Positions 8,852-17,273 of a stretch of 54,991 nucleotides of DNA are shown one piece after another (the stretch's first letter is position 1; each line of letters opens with the position of its first letter). This DNA is from Bradyrhizobium sp. NAS96.2 (GTDB taxonomy: Bacteria > Pseudomonadota > Alphaproteobacteria > Rhizobiales > Xanthobacteraceae). The stretch lies in the NCBI RefSeq assembly GCF_001908235.1, contig NZ_LGHK01000003.1:1-54991 (forward strand). The letters are read 5' to 3'. The notes beneath the pieces are model-generated. The model saw nothing but the letters and a program-made list of their open reading frames with translations. It did no database searches and had not been told where the DNA came from. A program made the position numbers and the translations under genes.

Positions 8852-9406
8852 ATGAAACCAAAACTATCTGCCTATGTCTCCGATAGCGTGGCGCAGCGGC
8901 TCGAACTGGCTGCCAGGCGACCCGGCACCAACAAGTCGGCCATCGTCGACGCCGCCCTCGATCGCTTCCTCAATCCGGAACGGGACGCAAGCGGTGACGC
9001 AGCGCTCCTGCGCAGGCTAGACCGCATGAACCGGCAGCTTGATCGCGCGGAGCGTGATCTCTCGATCATGGCGGAAACTATCGCGCTCTTCGTTCGCTAC
9101 TACCTGACGATCACGCCGCCGTTGCCCACCGGAGACCAGGACGCGGCACGTGCGCTGGGGCGTGAGCGCTTCGAGATGTTCGTGGCGCAGGTCGGCAAGC
9201 GCATCGCCTCCGGCGGCCGGCTGGTTGCGGACGTCATGGAACAGGTCTCGACGTCAAATCCGGATCTGTTCATGCGGCATATTGAGGAAGGCGCGCCGCT
9301 CGGCGGCGGCAACGCACAGACAGCGACAGAATCCCGCCCGCACCATGGGGCGGGTCAGCAGCCGGGGCCGTCTCCGGCGGGGCGAGAGGAGGTCGGTCAT
9401 GTCTGA
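8852..9406 (+). CDS. CopG-like ribbon-helix-helix protein of the trb operon
   Basis: A 184-residue protein. The N-terminal 45 residues, SAYVSDSVAQRLELAARR then NKSAIVDAALDRFL, match a ribbon-helix-helix DNA-binding fold of the CopG type. Residues about 50-90 are a charged, probably coiled region (LLRRLDRMNRQLDRAERDL). The C-terminal tail is Gly/Pro-rich and low complexity. It sits between traG and trbB, where such genes are regularly found in alphaproteobacterial elements, and its last 8 bases overlap trbB. A role as operon regulator or relaxosome accessory protein is likely but not shown by the sequence. Confidence 0.85.
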   Translation: MKPKLSAYVSDSVAQRLELAARRPGTNKSAIVDAALDRFLNPERDASGDAALLRRLDRMNRQLDRAERDLSIMAETIALFVRYYLTITPPLPTGDQDAARALGRERFEMFVAQVGKRIASGGRLVADVMEQVSTSNPDLFMRHIEEGAPLGGGNAQTATESRPHHGAGQQPGPSPAGREEVGHV

Positions 9407-10382
9407 TCTTCTCTCGCCCGAAACCCGCGAGCGCCGCCGTGGCATGTTGCGGACCGCGTTGGGGCCGGCGATCGCGCTGGCCCTGGAGGAGGCCGAGGTT
9501 GTCGAGGTGATCGTCAACCCAGACGGCAGGCTTTGGCTTGAGCGGCACCGGTCAGGACGTGCCGATACCGGCGTCATTCTGACGCCGCAGGAGTCGGAGC
9601 GGATCATCCGTCTGGTCGCGAGCCATGTCCGAGCTGAGGCAAGTGCATCCTACCCGATCATCTCGGCTGAGCTTCCCGAAACCGGCGAGCGGTTCGAAGG
9701 CGTCCTGCCGCCGGTCTCGCTCGCGCCGTGCTTTGCCATCCGCAAGCCTGCAACGACGACGTTTCTCCTGTCCGACTACGTAAGGGCGCAGATCGCCACG
9801 CCTTTGATGGCCAAGGTGCTGGCGGCCGCGGTTGCCGAAGGCCGCAGCATCCTGGTTGCGGGCGGCACCGGATCCGGCAAGACCACACTTGCCAATGCGC
9901 TCCTGGCGGAGATTGCGCGCCTCGATGAGCGCATCGTCATCATCGAGGACACGCGCGAGCTGCGCTGCGCGGCCAAGGATGTCGTGACGCTCCGCACCAA
10001 GCCTGGCGTCGCGAGCCTTGCAGATCTCGTGCGCTCCACACTTCGCCTTCGTCCTGATCGCATCATCGTGGGCGAGGTCAGGGGCGCCGAGGCCCTCGAC
10101 ATGCTGAAGGCCTGGAATACGGGCCATCCGGGTGGGATCGCCACCGTTCACGCCAACTCGGCGCGTGCTGCGCTCTATCGCATCGAGCAGTTGATCCAGG
10201 AAGCGGTCGCCACTGTGCCGCGCCGGCTCATCGCCGAGGCGATCGACCTCGTCGTCTTCATCAGGGGGCGGGGTCCCGCGCGCCGGATCGAGGCGATCGC
10301 CGAACTCAAGGGGCTCGATCCTTCCGGCGATTATCTCCTGGAGACGCCGCCTGGCCTGCCAAATGCTTCCCATCGTCCCTGA
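9399..10382 (+). CDS. trbB: Conjugal transfer ATPase TrbB (VirB11 family)
   Basis: A 327-residue secretion ATPase that forms a hexamer at the cytoplasmic face of the mating-pair channel. It has Walker A GGTGSGKTT near residues 155-163, the Asp box IIEDTRELR, Walker B-like RIIVGEVRG and the His box GGIATVHANS. I start it at the ATG at 9399, which follows AGAGGAGG by a few bases; the longer open frame reads into the preceding gene. It overlaps the copG-like gene by 8 bases and is followed 19 bases later by trbC. Length and motifs are normal for TrbB. Confidence 0.95.
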   Translation: MSDLLSPETRERRRGMLRTALGPAIALALEEAEVVEVIVNPDGRLWLERHRSGRADTGVILTPQESERIIRLVASHVRAEASASYPIISAELPETGERFEGVLPPVSLAPCFAIRKPATTTFLLSDYVRAQIATPLMAKVLAAAVAEGRSILVAGGTGSGKTTLANALLAEIARLDERIVIIEDTRELRCAAKDVVTLRTKPGVASLADLVRSTLRLRPDRIIVGEVRGAEALDMLKAWNTGHPGGIATVHANSARAALYRIEQLIQEAVATVPRRLIAEAIDLVVFIRGRGPARRIEAIAELKGLDPSGDYLLETPPGLPNASHRP

Positions 10383-10401
10383 TCCGCACAGAGAGTACGA
10401 C

Positions 10402-10761
10402 ATGCCTTGTTTGTTTCGTTCAACGGCGCGCTTCTGCTGTCGTCGCGCTTGCAAGCACTTCCTCATCGAGCTTGGAGCAGGCGTCGCCTACATGGTTCTC
10501 ACCGCTCCGGCCGTCCACGCGGCAGGCTCAGGCATGCCGTGGGAGGCGCCGCTCGAGCGCATCCTGGAGTCGGTGCAGGGACCGGTCGCGAAGATCGTCG
10601 CCGTCATCATCATCACGGTGACCGGCATTTCGCTTGCCTTCGGCGATACCTCGGGTGGCTTCCGTAAGATGGTCCAGGTCGTCTTTGGCCTCTCCGTCGC
10701 GTTCGCGGCGAGCTCCTTCTTCCTGTCGTTCTTCTCGTTCGGCGGCGGAGCGCTGATCTGA
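10402..10761 (+). CDS. trbC: TrbC/VirB2-family prepilin
   Basis: A 119-residue small membrane protein. A positively charged N-terminus and a hydrophobic signal segment end near APAVHAAG (about residue 42). Two further membrane helices follow, around KIVAVIIITVTGISLAF and VVFGLSVAFAASSFFLSFF, the layout of VirB2/TrbC pilins. The pilin is processed and assembled into the conjugative pilus. The start at 10402 is 19 bases after the trbB stop. Its stop overlaps the trbD start by one base. The N-terminal Cys pair before the signal segment is unusual but not diagnostic. Confidence 0.88.
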   Translation: MPCLFRSTARFCCRRACKHFLIELGAGVAYMVLTAPAVHAAGSGMPWEAPLERILESVQGPVAKIVAVIIITVTGISLAFGDTSGGFRKMVQVVFGLSVAFAASSFFLSFFSFGGGALI

Positions 10762-11018
10762 TGCGTCCCGATGGCTTCGAACTCGTGCTCCACCGCTCGT
10801 TGACCGAGCCCATTCTGATCGGCGGTGCACCACGCTCTGCGGCCATCCTGATCGGCACCCTGTCGGCCGTGCTGGCGCTTGGCCTGCGGCTCTGGCTCGC
10901 GGGCCTCGTGCTCTGGATCGTCGGGCACACCATCGCGGTTTGGCTTGCGAGGCACGATCCCGCCTTTGTCGAGGTCGCAATCCGTCACACCAAGCATAAG
11001 GGCTCGCTCGCATGCTGA
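10761..11018 (+). CDS. trbD: Conjugal transfer protein TrbD (VirB3 family)
   Basis: An 85-residue inner-membrane protein with the family start RPDGFELVLHRSLTEPILIGGAPR and two adjoining hydrophobic helices (about residues 27-63). VirB3/TrbD proteins bind the VirB4-type ATPase encoded next, and the two genes overlap here by 7 bases. The ATG shares its A with the TGA of trbC. Confidence 0.92.
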   Translation: MRPDGFELVLHRSLTEPILIGGAPRSAAILIGTLSAVLALGLRLWLAGLVLWIVGHTIAVWLARHDPAFVEVAIRHTKHKGSLAC

Positions 11019-13597
11019 ACTTGAAAGAATTCCGCGGCAATGCGTACCGGCTGGCGGACTGGCTGCCTTGGGTCTGCCTGATCGCTCCAGGTGTCATCCT
11101 GAACAAGGATGGCAGCTTCCAGCGGACGATCCGCTACCGCGGACCAGACCTCGACAGCGCGACCGAGACCGAACTCATGAGCGTCGCGTCACGCGTCAAC
11201 AACGTTCTGAAGCGTTTCGGCTCCGGCTGGGCACTGTTCTTTGACGCCACGCGCATCCCAGCCTCGGAATATCCGCGCTCCGAGTTTCCGGATGCGGTAT
11301 CCTGGCTGGTTGACGAGGAGCGCCGCGCCGCGTTTGCGGATGCGGCCGGGGCGACATGGGAGGATCCGTCACGCCCCGGCGGGCAGCACTTTGAGAGCGT
11401 GCTGCACCTGACCTTGATGTACTTACCGCCGGCCGAGAGGGTCTCGCGCCTCGAGAGCTTGTTCCTCGAACGTCCAAGGCAGAAGGATCTGCGAGCCGGA
11501 AGGAACCGGTCTGCTCGTCGCGGTCCTCCGCTCAGCGACGCTGAGCGAGGGAAAGAACCGGCAGAAGCCAACATCCGTGACACCCAGATCGAGGGCCAGA
11601 ATGCAGAGCGGAGCGAGCATGGCTATCGCGATCACCTCCAGCGGTTCGTCCAGGAAACCGACCGGGCGATCGATCTACTATCGTCGGTCCTACCGGAGAT
11701 CTGGCCCCTCAACGACACGGAGACGCTCACCTATCTTCATAGCTGTATCTCGACCAAGCGTCATCAGGTCAGCGTCCCCGAGATTCCAGCCTATCTCGAT
11801 TGCTTTCTGAGCGATGAGCCGCTGACCGGCGGATTGTCGCCGGCAATTGGGCGGAGCCATCTTCGCGTGCTGACCGTCCTTGGGTTCCCGCACATCACCT
11901 TTCCCGGGTTGCTCGACGAACTGAACCGGCTTGGTGTTGCCTATCGCTGGGCAACGCGATTTCTGCCGCTCGACCGCATCCAGGCCAATGCCACTCTGTC
12001 GCGTTATCGGCGGCAATGGTTTGCAAAGCGGAAGTCGCTCGCAGCGATCCTGAAAGAGGTCATGTTCAACGAGCAAGCGGCGCTGCTCGACACCGATGCC
12101 GGCAACAAGGCGCTCGACGCGGACGCCGCGTTATCCGAGCTCGGCGACGACCTGGTTTCCTTCGGCTACATCACGACGACGGTCACCGTGTGTGACGAGG
12201 ACTCGCACCAGGCGGACGAAAAGATCCGTGCGGTCGAACGAGCGATCAACAGCCGCGGATTCACGACCATCCGGGAGAGCGTCAATGCGGTCGAGGGCTG
12301 GCTCGGCGGTCTGCCGGGACAAGCCTATGCCAACATCCGCCAACCCATCGTGCATACCCTGAACCTCGCCCATATGTGCCCACTGTCGGCGGTATGGGCC
12401 GGACCCGAACGGTGCGAGCACCTGGATGGACCGCCGCTTCTGATCGCCAAGACAAAAGGGGCAACTCCGTTCCGGCTTTCGCTCTACGCCGGCGATGTTG
12501 GGCATTCGATCGTCGTCGGGCCAACTGGCGCCGGCAAGTCTGTGTTGCTCTCGATGCTGGCCTTGCAGTTTCGGCGCTACCCGAATGCCCAGTTGATTAC
12601 CTTTGACAAGGGTCGCTCCGCGCGTGCCACGACGCTTGCCCTCTCGGGCGCATGGTACGAGCTCGGGGCCAAAGGGGGGATCGCGTTTCAGCCCCTGAAG
12701 GAAGTTGCCGAGGAGGGGGCGCGGCTTTGGGCGCTTGATTGGCTCTGCGGTGTGCTCGCCCATGAGCGGGTGACTGTGACGCCGGAGGTCAAGGAAACCA
12801 TCTGGTCGGCGCTCAAGAGCCTCGGTACTGCACCCGTATCCCAACGCACGATGACCGGGCTCGTCGCCTTGCTCGCGCGGGATGCCCTGCGTCAGGCGCT
12901 CCAGCCTTATACGCTTGAGGGACCTTACGGCCGCTTCCTCGATGCGGATGCCGATCGTCTGTCGAGCGCCGATGTCTTGACCTTCGAGATGGAAGAGCTG
13001 ATGGCGCTGCCAGGCCTGGTCGCGCCCGTGCTCACTTATCTCTTGCGCGCCCTGGAGGCTCGTTTCGACGGGCGGCCGACCCTGCTGGTGCTCGACGAAG
13101 CCTGGGTTTTCCTTGATGATCCGTTGTTCTCGAACCGGATTCGCGAATGGCTGAAGACACTGCGCAAGAAGAACGTGGCGGTGATCTTTGCCACGCAGTC
13201 GCTTGCCGATATCGCGGACAGCGAAATCGCGCCCGCGATCATCGAGTCCTGCCCGAGCAGGATCTTCCTGCCCAACCCGCGTGCCCTTGAGCCGACCCAG
13301 ACCGAGACCTATCGACGCTTCGGTCTGAACGACACGCAGGTACGCTTGATCGCGGAAGCCTCTCCCAAGCGTGACTACTATCTGCAGTCCCGCGCCGGCA
13401 ACCGCATGTTCGAGCTTGGCCTTGGACCAGTCGCGCTTGCCTTCGTCGGAGCGTCCTCGCCAGAGGATCAGCGCGCCATTGACGTGGTTCTCAGCCGCAC
13501 CGGGCCTCGCCATTTCGGCGAACGCTACCTCAACGAACGCGGCCTGCATTGGGCCGCCAACCTGATCAGCACTTTCGAACAAGCCCACAAGATCTGA
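11012..13597 (+). CDS. trbE: Conjugal transfer ATPase TrbE (VirB4 family)
   Basis: An 861-residue ATPase that powers pilus assembly and substrate transfer. The N-terminal CagE/VirB4 domain is followed by Walker A VVGPTGAGKSVLL near residue 500 and Walker B TLLVLDEAWVFLDD near 690; IFATQSLADI follows. The product is longer than I expect for TrbE (about 815). The excess is a charged, low-complexity stretch at residues about 155-203 (nt 11474-11620), between YLPPAERVSRLESLFLE and YRDHLQRFVQETDRAID. The DNA there contains a perfect 19-bp palindrome. The reading frame is kept, so the protein may still work. It overlaps trbD and is followed 27 bases later by trbJ. Confidence 0.95.
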   Translation: MLNLKEFRGNAYRLADWLPWVCLIAPGVILNKDGSFQRTIRYRGPDLDSATETELMSVASRVNNVLKRFGSGWALFFDATRIPASEYPRSEFPDAVSWLVDEERRAAFADAAGATWEDPSRPGGQHFESVLHLTLMYLPPAERVSRLESLFLERPRQKDLRAGRNRSARRGPPLSDAERGKEPAEANIRDTQIEGQNAERSEHGYRDHLQRFVQETDRAIDLLSSVLPEIWPLNDTETLTYLHSCISTKRHQVSVPEIPAYLDCFLSDEPLTGGLSPAIGRSHLRVLTVLGFPHITFPGLLDELNRLGVAYRWATRFLPLDRIQANATLSRYRRQWFAKRKSLAAILKEVMFNEQAALLDTDAGNKALDADAALSELGDDLVSFGYITTTVTVCDEDSHQADEKIRAVERAINSRGFTTIRESVNAVEGWLGGLPGQAYANIRQPIVHTLNLAHMCPLSAVWAGPERCEHLDGPPLLIAKTKGATPFRLSLYAGDVGHSIVVGPTGAGKSVLLSMLALQFRRYPNAQLITFDKGRSARATTLALSGAWYELGAKGGIAFQPLKEVAEEGARLWALDWLCGVLAHERVTVTPEVKETIWSALKSLGTAPVSQRTMTGLVALLARDALRQALQPYTLEGPYGRFLDADADRLSSADVLTFEMEELMALPGLVAPVLTYLLRALEARFDGRPTLLVLDEAWVFLDDPLFSNRIREWLKTLRKKNVAVIFATQSLADIADSEIAPAIIESCPSRIFLPNPRALEPTQTETYRRFGLNDTQVRLIAEASPKRDYYLQSRAGNRMFELGLGPVALAFVGASSPEDQRAIDVVLSRTGPRHFGERYLNERGLHWAANLISTFEQAHKI

Positions 13598-13624
13598 CCT
13601 CAACACAAATCCCTGGAGTCTTCC

Positions 13625-14377
13625 ATGCTCGAACGTCTCGGCCGCATGTTCACGGGTACAACCTCAAGAATTATAATAACAACAATGCTATCTTTCGTCA
13701 TCGCCGTGAACGGGTCGCGGCGGCTCGGGGCGTTCGATATCGTCTTCGATCCTACGAACTACGGCCAGAATCTCCTGACCGCCGCGCGAGCGCTTGAGCA
13801 GATCAATAATCAGGTGCGGAGCCTGGAAAACCAGGCGCAGTCGCTTCTCAATCAAGCAAGGCACCTCGCAAGTCTCCCCACCAGCGTCGTCGGTCAGCTG
13901 ACATCAACCATCAATCAAATGAACGGCCTGATCAGTCAGGCAAAGAACATCTCGTTTGATGTTCGGACAACGCAGCAGGACTTTCAGCGGCTCTATCCGC
14001 GGCAATACGCGGCAGCGATCTCGTCCGACAAGATGGTTCAGGACGCAACAGCACGTTGGGACAACAGCTACGATGGACTGAAGCAGTCGCTCACCGTTCA
14101 ATCGGCCATTGTCGGCAGCTTGGATCAGGACGGCCAGACCCTGCGGACGCTGATGGCCAGGTCGTCCACTGCCGTAGGCTCCCTGCAGGCTCAGCAGTCG
14201 GGCAATGAGCTTCTCGCTTTGCAGATCAAACAGTCGCTGCAGGCTCAGGCTTTGATGGCAACGCAGGCTCGCGCAGAGACGTTGCGGGCCGCCGAGCAGC
14301 AAGCGTCGGCCGCTGCCGCAAAGGAGCGGTTCATCCGCTTCATTGGCGACGGCCATGCCTACGCTGGCGGCAGGTAG
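13625..14377 (+). CDS. trbJ: P-type conjugative transfer protein TrbJ (VirB5-like)
   Basis: A 250-residue exported protein. It has a hydrophobic segment near residues 17-30 and the TrbJ signature GAFDIVFDPTNYGQNLLTAARALEQINNQV at about 34-63; the rest is long Gln-rich helical sequence likely to form coiled coil. TrbJ is periplasmic, is linked to pilus biogenesis and resembles VirB5. In many trb operons the entry-exclusion gene trbK follows. Here trbL begins 11 bases after the stop, so there is no room for it. The start at 13625 gives a short charged N-terminus before the signal segment. Confidence 0.92.
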   Translation: MLERLGRMFTGTTSRIIITTMLSFVIAVNGSRRLGAFDIVFDPTNYGQNLLTAARALEQINNQVRSLENQAQSLLNQARHLASLPTSVVGQLTSTINQMNGLISQAKNISFDVRTTQQDFQRLYPRQYAAAISSDKMVQDATARWDNSYDGLKQSLTVQSAIVGSLDQDGQTLRTLMARSSTAVGSLQAQQSGNELLALQIKQSLQAQALMATQARAETLRAAEQQASAAAAKERFIRFIGDGHAYAGGR

Positions 14378-14388
14378 GCGAGGGGCCC

Positions 14389-15540
14389 ATGGCTGATCTT
14401 TCCGTCATTGACCGCTTTACTGAGACCTTCTCCCGCTACATAGACTCCGGCTTTGGCCTCCTGTCGGGCGAAGTCTCTTTCCTCAGTTCGACCCTGATCG
14501 GCATCGACTTGACGCTTGCGGGGCTCGCCTGGAGCATGCGCGGCGACGACCATATCCTGGTCACGCTGGCCAAGAAGGTGCTCTATGTCGGTGCTTTTGC
14601 GTTTATCATCGGCAACTTCAAGAGCCTTGCCGATATCGTCTTTGCGTCGTTCTCCGGCATCGGACTGAAGGCCTCCGGCGGGAGCTTAAGCGCTTCCGAC
14701 CTGGCGCGGCCGGGCTTTGTCGCGGCTGCCGGATTCGCGGCGGCACATCCGCTGCTGGAGGAGACCAGCCAGTTCTCGGGCTTCGACGTCCTGACTAACC
14801 TGCCAACCATCCTGATCCTGCTGTTCTGCTGGATCCTGATCGTGCTCGCGTTCTTCATCCTCTCGGTGCAGCTGTTTGTCACGCTGATCGAGTTCAAGCT
14901 GACGACACTCGCAAGCTTCATCCTGGTGCCGTTCGCGTTGTGGGGGAAGACTGCATTCCTGGCGGAAAAGACCCTCGGCAACGTCGTTGCGTCGGGGGTG
15001 AAGGTGATGGTTCTCGCGATCATCATCGGCATCGGCTCGACCATCTTCGGTCAGCTCGCGGGAACGTTGACCCGGCCGATCGACATTGCCTCAGCCATGA
15101 GCCTGTTGCTAGCGGCGCTCTCGCTGTTCGGCCTCGGCATCTTTGGTCCCGGGATCGCAGCGGGCCTGGTCTCAGGCGCCCCTCAACTGGGAGCCGGAGC
15201 GGCAGCCGGGACGGTGGCGGGTGCAGCAGCGGTCGCGATCGGCGGCGGAGCGGCGGCCGTCGGCGGTCTGCGCGCAGCGGCAGGCGGTTCAATGGCTGCC
15301 GTTCGATCCGCGGCATCGCTCACGGGCGCATCTTCGGCCGCGGGCGCGCCAGCGCGGGCTTTCGCCATCGATCAGGTCTCCAGCGGTAGTGCTGGAGGTA
15401 CTGCCCCTGCTGGGGCGGGTCGCGCAACGGCCTCGTCGGCACGGGGACACGCGCGGGAAGCGGCACAAGTCGCCGCTCATACCCTGAAGGAAGGTGACAA
15501 AGGCGGACATTCGTCGGGCCCGAAGCTGGAAGGAGAATAG
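14389..15540 (+). CDS. trbL: P-type conjugative transfer protein TrbL (VirB6 family)
   Basis: A 383-residue polytopic inner-membrane protein of the mating channel. Several hydrophobic helices are evident between residues about 40 and 270, including VLTNLPTILILLFCWILIVL and AISLLLAALSLFGLGIFGPG-like segments. The last 110 residues are Ala/Gly/Ser-rich and poorly conserved, as usual for TrbL. The N-terminus LSVIDRFTETFSRYIDSGFGLL fits the family. trbF starts 3 bases after its stop, so the genes are almost certainly cotranscribed. Confidence 0.92.
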   Translation: MADLSVIDRFTETFSRYIDSGFGLLSGEVSFLSSTLIGIDLTLAGLAWSMRGDDHILVTLAKKVLYVGAFAFIIGNFKSLADIVFASFSGIGLKASGGSLSASDLARPGFVAAAGFAAAHPLLEETSQFSGFDVLTNLPTILILLFCWILIVLAFFILSVQLFVTLIEFKLTTLASFILVPFALWGKTAFLAEKTLGNVVASGVKVMVLAIIIGIGSTIFGQLAGTLTRPIDIASAMSLLLAALSLFGLGIFGPGIAAGLVSGAPQLGAGAAAGTVAGAAAVAIGGGAAAVGGLRAAAGGSMAAVRSAASLTGASSAAGAPARAFAIDQVSSGSAGGTAPAGAGRATASSARGHAREAAQVAAHTLKEGDKGGHSSGPKLEGE

Positions 15541-15543
15541 GGG

Positions 15544-16248
15544 ATGGCATCTCACCCGTTTCAGCGCGTGTCGGTTCGGTATGGCGAGACGCCAGAGCCG
15601 GTCACTCCCTACCAGAAGGCAGCCCAGGTCTGGGACGAGCGGTTGGGCTCCGCGCGTGTTCAGGCGAGCAACTGGCGCCTCGCTGCGCTGGCAGCCATCG
15701 GCCTGTCCGGTGTGCTTGGATTGACGATCTTTACCCAGATCGCTCGCTCGGGTGTCGTTCCCTACGTGGTCGAGGTCGATCGGCTCGGTGAAGTCCGAGC
15801 CGTCGGGCCGGCGATCGAAGCCTACCAGCCGTCAGACGCGCAGATAGCGCACTTTCTTGCGCGCTTCATCGAGAACGTGCGCTCGCTTTCGATCGATCCG
15901 GTCATTGTCCGGGCAAACTGGCTGCGTGCCTACGACTTCGTCACCGATCGCGGCGCACAGGCGTTGAACGACTACGCTCGGGAAACCGATCCGTTCACCA
16001 AGATCGGGTCCAAGACCGTGACCGCAGAAGTCACCTCAGTGGTGCGCGCGTCCGGCGACAGCTTCGAGGTCCGCTGGAAGGAAAACGCCTACGAGAACGG
16101 CGCGATCGCAAAGACCGAACGTTTCACGGGTCTTGTCACCACGGTTCTCAAGCCGCCCGCAGATGCCGAAACGCTGCGCAAAAACCCTCTCGGACTCTAC
16201 GTCCATTCGCTCAACTGGTCGCGCGACCTTATTGGAGACGCCAAATGA
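15544..16248 (+). CDS. trbF: Conjugal transfer protein TrbF (VirB8 family)
   Basis: A 234-residue bitopic inner-membrane protein. The cytoplasmic N-terminus contains NPYQKAAQVWDERLGSARVQ-like sequence, a single membrane helix spans about residues 42-65, and the periplasmic NTF2-like VirB8 domain follows (YVVEVDRLGEVRAVGPA to VRWKE). VirB8 proteins nucleate channel assembly. The stop overlaps the trbG start by 4 bases (ATGA). Confidence 0.92.
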   Translation: MASHPFQRVSVRYGETPEPVTPYQKAAQVWDERLGSARVQASNWRLAALAAIGLSGVLGLTIFTQIARSGVVPYVVEVDRLGEVRAVGPAIEAYQPSDAQIAHFLARFIENVRSLSIDPVIVRANWLRAYDFVTDRGAQALNDYARETDPFTKIGSKTVTAEVTSVVRASGDSFEVRWKENAYENGAIAKTERFTGLVTTVLKPPADAETLRKNPLGLYVHSLNWSRDLIGDAK

Positions 16249-17273
16249 ACACCGTTGCTTTTAGTAAGCTCGCGTCGACTGGCGTCCTGGCCTTGTCGCT
16301 TGTGCTCAGTGGCTGCGCCACCAAGCTCAACCTTGAAGCGCCCTATGATGAGATGACCTTTGAGAAGGCGCTCCCGGAGACCGACCCGCCGGCGCCGGTA
16401 CAAGTGGTCGAGACACCGAAGGTCTTGCCTTTGCCGGGTCAATTGAAGCCCGTTCCGGCAAAGGGCGGTAAGGAGGAAAAGCTCCCGCCGGAACAGGCGA
16501 TCGCCAAGGCCAACAAGGCGGCGAGGATGGAGCCAACACGTGCCGGATATATCAACGCCATTCAGGTCTACCCCTGGACGGAAGGCGCACTCTACCGGCT
16601 CTATGCAAGCCCGGAAAAAGTCTCGACCATCGGGCTTCAACCAGGCGAAGAACTGGTGGATGTCTCCACCGGCGATACGGTGCGCTGGGTGGTGGGCGAT
16701 ACTTCGAGCGGACAGGGCAACTCCCGTCGGGTGCACATCCTGGTCAAGCCGACGCTGGCGGATATCCAGACGAACCTCGTCGTGCTGACGGACCGGCGGG
16801 CCTATCACCTCGAGCTCGTCTCGACCAAGCAGACCTATATGGCGTCGATCTCCTGGACTTATCCGACAGACACGCTTGTAGCGCTCCACAAGCAGAACGT
16901 CGCCGCCCAGGAAAGCGAGCAGCGGATCGCCGATCGCGGGGTACGTCTCGACAACCTGAATTTCCGGTATCGCATCGAAGGAGACGATCCACCCTGGCGG
17001 CCGGTGCGTGCATTCGACGACGGTCGCAAGGTCTATATCCAGATGCCGTCTGGTCTCTCACAAGGGGAGGCGCCACCCTTATTCGTTGCCGGCGCCGATG
17101 GCCGGCCGAACCTCGTCAACTACCGGGTTCGAGGTTCCTACTACATCGTCGACCGGATGTTTGGTGTCGCTGAGCTCCGCCTTGGTGAAGATCCTCAGCG
17201 CATTGTCCGGATCATTCGTATTGACGCGCGTCCCGTATCGCAGAGCTTCAGCAGCACGGGGAATGCATCATGA
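16245..17273 (+). CDS. trbG: P-type conjugative transfer protein TrbG (VirB9 family), lipoprotein
   Basis: A 342-residue outer-membrane-complex protein. The first residues carry a lipobox LSGC with Cys24, so it is probably a lipoprotein; this may stand in for a separate VirB7/TrbH lipoprotein, for which no gene is seen. A Pro-rich linker (about 45-85) precedes the VirB9 domain with YPWTEGALYRLYASPEKVSTIGLQPGE-type strands and PNLVNYRVRGSYYIVDRMF near the C-terminus. Overlaps trbF and trbI by 4 bases each, so all three are translationally coupled. Confidence 0.92.
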   Translation: MNTVAFSKLASTGVLALSLVLSGCATKLNLEAPYDEMTFEKALPETDPPAPVQVVETPKVLPLPGQLKPVPAKGGKEEKLPPEQAIAKANKAARMEPTRAGYINAIQVYPWTEGALYRLYASPEKVSTIGLQPGEELVDVSTGDTVRWVVGDTSSGQGNSRRVHILVKPTLADIQTNLVVLTDRRAYHLELVSTKQTYMASISWTYPTDTLVALHKQNVAAQESEQRIADRGVRLDNLNFRYRIEGDDPPWRPVRAFDDGRKVYIQMPSGLSQGEAPPLFVAGADGRPNLVNYRVRGSYYIVDRMFGVAELRLGEDPQRIVRIIRIDARPVSQSFSSTGNAS

